The translations under genes were made by a program, and so were the position numbers. Shown here piece after piece: positions 6,527-11,853 of a stretch of DNA of 11,853 bases. Position 1 is the first letter of the stretch. The number at the start of each line of letters is the position of its first letter. Source of the stretch: Bryobacteraceae bacterium (GTDB taxonomy: Bacteria > Acidobacteriota > Terriglobia > Bryobacterales > Bryobacteraceae); contig JAICMB010000049.1 of the NCBI GenBank assembly GCA_025929455.1, forward strand, positions 1-11,853. Direction: 5' to 3'. The notes beneath the pieces were generated by a model. The model searched no databases. It was given only the letters and a program-made list of their open reading frames with translations, and had not been told where the DNA came from.

Positions 6527-7104
6527 AGCGCCGTCAGTCCACGCCCGCCGCTGCTACCGGCCCGCGTACCGCCGAAGGTAAGGCCATCTCCTCTCAGAAC
6601 TCCCGCGTTCACGGGCTCTCTGGCTCACACATCGTTCTCCCGCACGAGAACGCTGCCCAGTTCGAACTCCTGCACACCTCGCTCACACGTTCGTTTAATC
6701 CGCGCAACGAGGTCGAGCGCGCCCTCGTCCGCCACGCCGCCGAATCGCAATGGCTCATGCGCCGCGCTTACCGCCTCCAAACCGCGTTGATGACCCTCAT
6801 CGCCCAAGGCGAAGACGCCAGGCCCACCACGCCCGACGAGCGCATCGCCGCCTATATGCTGTCGAAGTCCGGTGATGCCCTCGCGAAAGTACAGCGCTAC
6901 GCCGCCGCCGCCGAACGCTCCTACTACCGCGCCACCAAAGAGCTATGCGCCATGGCCGATCGCTTTGAAATTCAACAAGATCCCGAGCCCGAGTTCGTTT
7001 CGCAGCCTGTGGGGCAGGTTGTCAACCTGCGGCCGGTTGGCAACCGGCCTCCCTCGGAATTCGATAACCATCCATGTCCCAGTTCTTCATTAACCGCCCT
7101 ATAG
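6493..7104 (+). CDS. Uncharacterised 'GPRTxEGK' family protein inserted in the efflux operon
   Basis: The 203-residue soluble protein has a basic N-terminus (SKHKK, WMKRR) and the signature TGPRTAEGKAISSQNSRVHGL (residues 22-42). An acidic/aliphatic segment, HIVLPHENAAQFELL, follows, then predicted helices (EVERALVRHAAESQWLMRRAYRL, ~73-95) and KVQRYAAAAERSYYRATKEL (~132-151). I recognise it as a conserved hypothetical family of Acidobacteria and some other bacteria (normally GPRTPEGK); no function is known to me. No catalytic motif or transposase signature is visible. It is not a normal part of RND operons, and it overlaps the adaptor ORF by 34 bp and the pump by 31 bp. Residues 173-186 are encoded by repeat copy B, and the last ~17 are read in the pump gene's alternate frame, so the native C-terminus is probably lost. 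Confidence 0.75.
   Translation: MSKHKKSPTWMKRRQSTPAAATGPRTAEGKAISSQNSRVHGLSGSHIVLPHENAAQFELLHTSLTRSFNPRNEVERALVRHAAESQWLMRRAYRLQTALMTLIAQGEDARPTTPDERIAAYMLSKSGDALAKVQRYAAAAERSYYRATKELCAMADRFEIQQDPEPEFVSQPVGQVVNLRPVGNRPPSEFDNHPCPSSSLTAL
7009..7049 (+). repeat. Double-hairpin repeat, copy B (GTC/GGC-loop type)
   Basis: Head GTGGGGC leads to hairpin 1, GCAGGTT-GTC-AACCTGC (7014-7030), and hairpin 2, GGCCGGTT-GGC-AACCGGCC (7031-7049). It lies in the 3' end of the GPRTxEGK frame, 24 bp before the pump ATG. Its stems could influence pump translation or stabilise the upstream message. Confidence 0.85.
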
Positions 7105-10100
7105 TCGCCATCGTCATCGCCATCATCATGGTGATCGTCGGCCTGGTGTCGATGGCGTCGCTACCCGTGTCGCAGTTCCCGAGCATTGTGCCGCCAGAAA
7201 TCCAGGTGCAGGCCATCTATCCCGGCGCCGACGCGCAAACGCTCGAGGAGTCCGTGGCCACGCCTCTCGAAGCCCAGATCAGCGGGGTCGACAACATGAA
7301 CTACATGTATTCGATCAACGCGAACAACGGCTCTACCAACATCACCGTCAACTTCGACGTCAAGACTGACCCCAACATCGATCAGGTGCTCACGCAGCTA
7401 CGCACCTCGCAGGCGCAATCGCAGTTGCCGCCGCTCGTCAATACCGCCGGCTTGATCGTGCAAAAGTCGCTCTCCGCGCCGCTGATGTTGATCGCGTTGC
7501 ATTCACCGCACGGCACCTACGACAACGTCTTCCTGGCCAATTACGCATACATCAACCTGGTCGACGAAATGACGCGCGTGCCCGGCATCGCTCGCGTGCA
7601 GATCTTCGGCGCGGGCCAGTACGCCATGCGCATCTGGGTGAAGCCGGACCAGCTTGCGAAATTGCAGGTCACGGTCCCGCAAATCATACAGGCCGTACAG
7701 ACCCAGAACAGCGTCAATCCCGCGGGGCAGGTCGGTGGTCAGCCCGTTCCGGAAGGCCAGCAGTTCACGTATGCGGTGCGCACGCAGGGCCGCCTGGCCA
7801 CGCCCGAAGAGTTCGGCAACATCATTCTGCGCTCGAACCCGGACGGCTCCACGCTGCACCTCAAAGACGTCGCGCGCATCGAGCTCGGCGCGCAGACCTA
7901 CAATCTCACCGGCCGCTACAACGGCCGGCCCTCGGCGATTCTGGCGTGCTATCAACTACCCGGCTCCAACGCCGTCGATGCCGCCAACGCCCTGCGCGCG
8001 CGCATGTCGCAGCTTGCACAGCGCTTTCCGCAGGACCTGAATTACACCGTCAGTCTCGACACCACCGCCGCCGTTACCGCCGGCATGCACGAGATCTTGT
8101 ACACGCTCATCGAAGCGCTGCTGCTGGTCGTTTTCGTCGTGTACATCTTCCTGCAAGGCTGGCGCGCCACGCTGATTCCGCTGATGGCGGTGCCGGTTTC
8201 GCTGATCGGGACCTTTGTCGCGTTCCCGCTGCTCGGCTTTTCCATCAACACGCTGTCGCTGTTCGGACTGGTGCTGGCAATCGGCCTCGTCGTCGATGAC
8301 GCCATCGTGGTCGTCGAAGCTGTCGAGCGCCACATCGAAGAAGGCATGGCGCCGCGCGATGCCGCGGCACAAGCAATGCGCGAAGTGTCGGGCCCGGTGG
8401 TCGCCGTCGCGCTGATCCTGGCTGCCGTCTTCATCCCCACCGTCTTTATCAGCGGCATCACCGGCCGCCTCTATCAACAGTTCGCCGTCACCATCGCGAT
8501 CTCCGTCATCATCTCGGCGTTCAACGCCCTTTCGCTCAGCCCCGCCATGGCAGCGCTGCTGCTGAAGCCGCGCGATAAAAACCGCAAGCGCCGCGGCCCG
8601 CTGGCCTGGTTTTTCGGACGCTTCAATCGCGTGTTCGGCAAAATCACCGCGAACTACGTCGCGTTCTCCGGCGCGCTCATTCGCAAAGCCGCGCTCGCGT
8701 TCCTATTCCTCGCGGGCATCACAGTGGTTGCGTACTTTGTCGGGCGACAGTTGCCGAGCTCGTTCCTGCCCGAAGAAGATACCGGCTACGTCTACGTCGC
8801 CCTGCAATTGCCGAACGCCGCGTCGCTGCAGCGCACCGCCGAGGCCGCGCGTAAAGTCGAAGACGTCGTCCTGCACACACCCGGCGTGCAAGGCTGCACC
8901 TCCGTCGTGGGATTCAGCCTCCTGAGCCGCGTGCAAAGCACCTACGGCGCGTTCTTCTTCGTCACCGAGAAGCCCTGGGACGAGCGCACCAAGCCCGAGG
9001 AGCAATACGCGGCGATTCGTTCGCACATCGCGCGCGGCTTGTCGCAGATCGAAGATGGCGTCGCGTTCTCGTTTACGCCGCCGGCGATTCCCGGCGTGGG
9101 CACCACCGGCGGCGTGACGTTCATGCTCGAGGACCGCTCCGGCAGCGAACTGTCCTTCCTCACCGGAAACGTGAACAAGTTCCTCGCCGCCGCGCGCAAG
9201 CGCCCCGAACTGGTCAACATCGCAACCTCATATCTGCCCGACGTGCCGCAGAAGTTCGTCGATGTCGACCGCTCCAAGGTCGCGCGGCAGGGCGCGAGTA
9301 TCGGCGATGTCTATCAAACGATGCAGGCGTTCATGGGCGGATACCTCATCAACTACTTCAACCGCTTCGGACGCCAGTGGCAGGTCTACGTGGAGGCGGA
9401 GGGAGACTACCGCACGCGCGTCGAAAACATCGGGCAGTTTTATGTCGCCAATAACGCCGGAGGCATGGTCCCGCTCAGCGCCGTCACAAACGTGAAGACC
9501 ATCTACGGGCCGGAGTTTACGATGCGGTATAACGAGTACCACGCCGCCCAGATCAACGCTGCCGCCGCGCCCGGCTATAGCTCCGGCCAGGCTATGAGCG
9601 CGCTCGAAGACGTATTCAACCGCACCATGCCGAGCCAGATGGGCTACGACTACGCCGGCATGTCGTTCCAGGAGCAGGAAGCCGCGCGCGGCGTCTCCAC
9701 CATGCAGGTGTTCGGCCTCTCGCTGCTGTTCGTGTTCCTCATTCTCGCCGCGCAGTACGAGAGCTGGTCACTACCCGTCAGCGTGTTGCTCGGCACGCCC
9801 ATCGCGGTGTTCGGCGCGTATCTCTTCCTGTGGGCGCGGCGTTTCGAGAACGATGTGTACGCGCAGATCGGCCTCGTCATGCTGATCGGCCTTTCAGCGA
9901 AGAACGCCATTCTGATCGTCGAGTACGCCAAGCACGAATATGAGCGCGGCAAAACCGCCGAAGAAGCCGCGTTGATTGGCGCGCGCATCCGCCTCCGTCC
10001 CATTCTGATGACCGCGTTCGCTTTTATCCTCGGCTGCGTCCCTCTTGCCCTGGCAGCCGGCTCCGGCGCCGTGGCGCGCCAAATCCTCGGCACCGCCGTC

Positions 10101-10232
10101 ATCGGCGGCATGCTAGCCGCCTCGCTCATCACAATATTCCTCATCCCGGTGACTTTCGACGTAGTCGAGCGCATCTCCCACCGCTTCAGCCGCAAACACG
10201 CGCCCGCCCCCACCGGAGAAGAACCCGCATGA
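7074..10232 (+). CDS. RND multidrug efflux pump, inner-membrane subunit (AcrB/MexB-type, HAE1)
   Basis: The 1052-residue length is standard for this family. It begins MSQFFINRPIVAIVIAI, the usual short cytoplasmic N-terminus and TM1. The proton-relay residues are present: D408 and D409 in GLVVDDAIVVVEAVER (TM4), K943 in GLSAKNAILIVEYAK (TM10), and arginine and threonine near 973 and 980 in IRLRPILMTAFAF (TM11). The two large periplasmic loops carry typical porter-domain sequence, such as GVDNMNYMYS and FGAGQYAMRIW. It should export hydrophobic or amphiphilic compounds by proton antiport as a trimer, taking substrate from periplasm and membrane. The substrate range cannot be read from sequence. 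No good ribosome-binding site precedes the ATG, and the upstream frame overlaps by 31 bp, so coupled translation is plausible. Its TGA overlaps the channel ATG. The sequence appears intact. Confidence 0.96.
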   Translation: MSQFFINRPIVAIVIAIIMVIVGLVSMASLPVSQFPSIVPPEIQVQAIYPGADAQTLEESVATPLEAQISGVDNMNYMYSINANNGSTNITVNFDVKTDPNIDQVLTQLRTSQAQSQLPPLVNTAGLIVQKSLSAPLMLIALHSPHGTYDNVFLANYAYINLVDEMTRVPGIARVQIFGAGQYAMRIWVKPDQLAKLQVTVPQIIQAVQTQNSVNPAGQVGGQPVPEGQQFTYAVRTQGRLATPEEFGNIILRSNPDGSTLHLKDVARIELGAQTYNLTGRYNGRPSAILACYQLPGSNAVDAANALRARMSQLAQRFPQDLNYTVSLDTTAAVTAGMHEILYTLIEALLLVVFVVYIFLQGWRATLIPLMAVPVSLIGTFVAFPLLGFSINTLSLFGLVLAIGLVVDDAIVVVEAVERHIEEGMAPRDAAAQAMREVSGPVVAVALILAAVFIPTVFISGITGRLYQQFAVTIAISVIISAFNALSLSPAMAALLLKPRDKNRKRRGPLAWFFGRFNRVFGKITANYVAFSGALIRKAALAFLFLAGITVVAYFVGRQLPSSFLPEEDTGYVYVALQLPNAASLQRTAEAARKVEDVVLHTPGVQGCTSVVGFSLLSRVQSTYGAFFFVTEKPWDERTKPEEQYAAIRSHIARGLSQIEDGVAFSFTPPAIPGVGTTGGVTFMLEDRSGSELSFLTGNVNKFLAAARKRPELVNIATSYLPDVPQKFVDVDRSKVARQGASIGDVYQTMQAFMGGYLINYFNRFGRQWQVYVEAEGDYRTRVENIGQFYVANNAGGMVPLSAVTNVKTIYGPEFTMRYNEYHAAQINAAAAPGYSSGQAMSALEDVFNRTMPSQMGYDYAGMSFQEQEAARGVSTMQVFGLSLLFVFLILAAQYESWSLPVSVLLGTPIAVFGAYLFLWARRFENDVYAQIGLVMLIGLSAKNAILIVEYAKHEYERGKTAEEAALIGARIRLRPILMTAFAFILGCVPLALAAGSGAVARQILGTAVIGGMLAASLITIFLIPVTFDVVERISHRFSRKHAPAPTGEEPA

Positions 10233-11716
10233 AGTGTGAACCGTGGGGCAGGTTGTCAACCTGCGGCCGATTGTCAATCGGCCTTCGCCGGCCAACAGAC
10301 CACCCGCACCGCGCCTGCGAAGTGGGGCAGGCGTCCACGCCTGCAGCGGGTCTCCAGACCCGCTTGGTCGTGGCACAGCCAATCTTGCTCGCGCTCCTCC
10401 TCTCCGCCTGCAACCTCGCCCCGCGATATCAGCGCCCCGCCGTCCCTCTGCCGCCCACGTACCGCAACGCCACCACCCCGGCCACCACGGCCTCACTCGG
10501 CGACGAAAAATGGTTCGCCGTATTCCAGGACCCCGCGCTCCAAAAGCTCATCCGCACCGCCCTGCAGCAAAACTATAACGTGCAAATCGCCGCCAGCCGC
10601 ATCCTGCAAGCGCAGGCGCAGGTTGGCATCGCACAATCCAATCAGCGCCCCACCATCGCCGCCACCGCCGGCTTCATCAGCCAGCACATCCCGATCTTCG
10701 GCTACAACTTCATCGAGCTGCTCGGCAACTTCTCCTGGGACATCGACTTCTGGGGCAAGTACCGCAACGCCACCGCAGCCGCGCGCGCCGATCTGCTCAC
10801 CTCGCAGTGGAATCAGCGCGAAGTCGTCAGCACTCTCGTGTCTAACGTCGCCTCCGCGTACTTCCAGATGCGCGAGCTCGACACCGAACTCGATATCGCG
10901 CGCCGCACGCTCGCCTCCCGCACCGAATCGCTGCACCTGACGCAAACCCTGCTCAACGGCGGCGCCATCTCGCTGCTCGATGTCCGCCAAGCCGAGCAAC
11001 TCGTCGAAACGGCGGCCGCCGCTATTCCCGATACCGAACGCCAGATCCGGCAGCACGAAGACCTCATCAGCACACTAACCGGCGAAAACCCGCACGACGT
11101 CCCGCGCGGCCTGCCCCTCACCGATCAGCCGGTGCCGCCCGAAATTCCCGCGGGGCTGCCGTCGCAACTGCTCGCGCGAAGGCCCGATGTGCAGGCCGCA
11201 GAACAGCAGTTGATCGCCGCGAACGCCAACATCGGCGTCGCGCGCGCGGCGTTCCTTCCCAGCCTTCCGCTCACGGGCGGCGCCGGTCTCGAAGGCGCCA
11301 ACCCCGCCAAGCTCGCCACCGGCCTGGTCTACAACGCAAATGCCCCTCTCACGCAGCAAATTTTCACGGGCGGCCGCCTGCAATCGAACCTGCGCCTCAC
11401 CGAAGCTCAGGAACAGGAAATGCTGCTCACATACAAACAGACCATCCAACAAGCGCTCCAACAAGTCTCGGACGCGCTGATCGCGTTTCAGAAATACCGC
11501 GAGTTCCGCGCGCACCAGGAAGCGCTCACCGCAGCCGCCCAAAGCGCCGCCGCCTTATCCGAAATGCGCTACCGCGCCGGCGCAGCGAGTTATCTCGAGG
11601 TGCTCACCAACGAAACCAACTCCTACGCGGCCGAGCTGACGCTGGCGCGCGCCCGCCTGAGCGAGCGCCTGTCCTTAGTGCAGATCTACAACGCCCTCGG
11701 AGGCGGCTGGGAATAA
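10229..11716 (+). CDS. RND efflux outer-membrane lipoprotein (NodT/OprM-type, TolC superfamily)
   Basis: From residue 61 this is a normal NodT-family channel: lipidated Cys after LLLSA, then NLAPRYQRPAVPLPPTYRN, and two outer-membrane-efflux domains. The repeats are ~70-255 (FSWDIDFWGKYRNATAAARADLL) and ~270-490 (LLARRPDVQAAEQQLIAANANIGVARAAFLPSL; RYRAGAASYLEVL). It should trimerise as the exit duct for the pump. ATG 10229 overlaps the pump stop (ATGA), fitting coupling, but residues 1-45 are mostly encoded by repeat copies C and D and are not signal-peptide-like. TTG 10364 or GTG 10370 would give a 15- or 13-residue segment before the Cys, immediately after hairpin D2, with a weak n-region. 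The ATG is listed because it is the only ATG upstream of the Cys and is coupled. The real N-terminus is uncertain; the body is intact. Confidence 0.9.
   Translation: MKCEPWGRLSTCGRLSIGLRRPTDHPHRACEVGQASTPAAGLQTRLVVAQPILLALLLSACNLAPRYQRPAVPLPPTYRNATTPATTASLGDEKWFAVFQDPALQKLIRTALQQNYNVQIAASRILQAQAQVGIAQSNQRPTIAATAGFISQHIPIFGYNFIELLGNFSWDIDFWGKYRNATAAARADLLTSQWNQREVVSTLVSNVASAYFQMRELDTELDIARRTLASRTESLHLTQTLLNGGAISLLDVRQAEQLVETAAAAIPDTERQIRQHEDLISTLTGENPHDVPRGLPLTDQPVPPEIPAGLPSQLLARRPDVQAAEQQLIAANANIGVARAAFLPSLPLTGGAGLEGANPAKLATGLVYNANAPLTQQIFTGGRLQSNLRLTEAQEQEMLLTYKQTIQQALQQVSDALIAFQKYREFRAHQEALTAAAQSAAALSEMRYRAGAASYLEVLTNETNSYAAELTLARARLSERLSLVQIYNALGGGWE
10243..10283 (+). repeat. Double-hairpin repeat, copy C (GTC-loop type)
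   Basis: Head GTGGGGC leads to hairpin 1, GCAGGTT-GTC-AACCTGC (10248-10264), identical to copy B. Hairpin 2 is GGCCGATT-GTC-AATCGGCC (10265-10283), differing from copy B by a paired G-C to A-T change in the stem. It starts 11 bp after the pump stop and encodes residues ~5-18 of the channel ORF. Confidence 0.85.
10322..10364 (+). repeat. Double-hairpin repeat, copy D (TCCA-loop type)
   Basis: Head GTGGGGC leads to hairpin 1, GCAGGCG-TCCA-CGCCTGC (10327-10344), identical to copy A. Hairpin 2 is AGCGGGTC-TCCA-GACCCGCT (10345-10364), differing from copy A by a paired G-C to C-G swap. It ends on the first base of a possible TTG start and just before the channel's signal segment, 79 bp after copy C. 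Confidence 0.85.
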
Positions 11717-11754
11717 CACGCAATGCGCTCAAAACAGGTATTTTCAAAGCCCTT

Positions 11755-11763
11755 TGCTACACT
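11755..11763 (+). promoter_or_regulatory. Extended -10 upstream of the dihydrolipoyl dehydrogenase gene
   Basis: TGCTACACT contains TACACT (11758-11763) with TG one base upstream. No clear -35 is present. Initiation would be near 11770, leaving about five bases before ATG 11775. The gap 11717-11774 is relatively AT-rich, holds no gene, and has only a short CAAAG-CC-CTTTG palindrome (11745-11756) with no T-run, so no terminator is evident. Confidence 0.4.
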
Positions 11764-11774
11764 GGGGTCGAAAC

Positions 11775-11853
11775 ATGACCTATGACGTAATTGTCATCGG
11801 AAGCGGCCCCGGCGGCTACTCTGCCGCAGTCCGCGCAGGCCAGTACGGTCTCA
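11775..11853 (+). CDS. lpdA: Dihydrolipoyl dehydrogenase, N-terminus (3' partial)
   Basis: The 26 visible codons read MTYDVIVIGSGPGGYSAAVRAGQYGL, the N-terminal FAD-binding Rossmann motif (GxGxxG with GGYSAAVRAGQ) of pyridine-nucleotide disulfide oxidoreductases. DVIVIGSGPGGYxAAxRAxQxGL is typical of the E3 subunit of 2-oxoacid dehydrogenase complexes. E3 reoxidises dihydrolipoamide and passes electrons through FAD and a redox-active disulfide to NAD+. The disulfide region lies beyond the window, so a related reductase cannot be fully excluded. It has its own promoter-like element and is probably unrelated to the efflux genes. Confidence 0.85.
   Translation, partial: MTYDVIVIGSGPGGYSAAVRAGQYGL

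Noticed and set aside
7956..8477. Minus-strand open frame inside the pump gene
   Set aside because: Composition is dominated by Asp, His, Gln and Arg as a mirror of pump codons; no start signal or domain.
5080..10364. CRISPR array
   Set aside because: Copies are far apart and irregularly spaced, are themselves palindromic doublets, and have genes rather than uniform spacers between them; no cas gene is present.
10236..10940. 234-codon second + frame within the channel gene
   Set aside because: It is a Pro/Ser/Arg-rich shadow of the channel frame, which has clear family motifs throughout.
11745..11756. CAAAG-CC-CTTTG palindrome as terminator or operator
   Set aside because: The stem is only five pairs with a two-base loop and no T-run; too weak to call.

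Overview
The window is a GC-rich, densely packed bacterial segment with every recognisable gene on the + strand. Several proteins are of types I associate with Acidobacteria of the Solibacter/Bryobacter kind: a copper monooxygenase-like protein fused to TPRs, a winged-helix/one-TM protein with an uncharacterised C-terminal domain, and a 'GPRTxEGK' hypothetical protein. The short tandem-hairpin repeats also fit that group. This assignment comes from pattern memory, not a search.

Layout: (1) 1-1421, the 3' part of a copper type II monooxygenase-like protein with C-terminal TPRs; its 5' end lies outside the window. (2) 1519-2766, a membrane-anchored winged-helix protein. (3) 2804-4306, a GT-C (PMT/ArnT-like) membrane glycosyltransferase. 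(4) 4386-11716, a multidrug-efflux locus: TetR repressor, RND membrane-fusion lipoprotein, an intruding uncharacterised gene, an AcrB-type RND pump, and a NodT/OprM-type outer-membrane lipoprotein. (5) 11775-end, the first 26 codons of dihydrolipoyl dehydrogenase.

The efflux genes should form one tripartite pump: the adaptor (5009-6526), inner-membrane proton antiporter (7074-10232) and outer-membrane channel (10229-11716), with the upstream TetR protein as probable local repressor. Start and stop codons overlap at the TetR/adaptor (GTGA) and pump/channel (ATGA) junctions, which suggests translational coupling.

The most unusual feature is a family of about 42-bp elements, each beginning GTGGGGCAGG and folding into two adjacent hairpins. 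Four full copies, one half copy and one related hairpin all lie at gene junctions of the efflux locus, all in the same orientation. They are translated in frame into the N-termini of both lipoproteins and into the C-terminus of the intruding gene. Paired substitutions between copies preserve the stems. The intruding gene has its own promoter-like and ribosome-binding signals, appears to have replaced the 3' end of the adaptor gene, and overlaps the pump start. I see an operon remodelled by small repeats and a poorly known gene family; I do not see proof of a new functional system.
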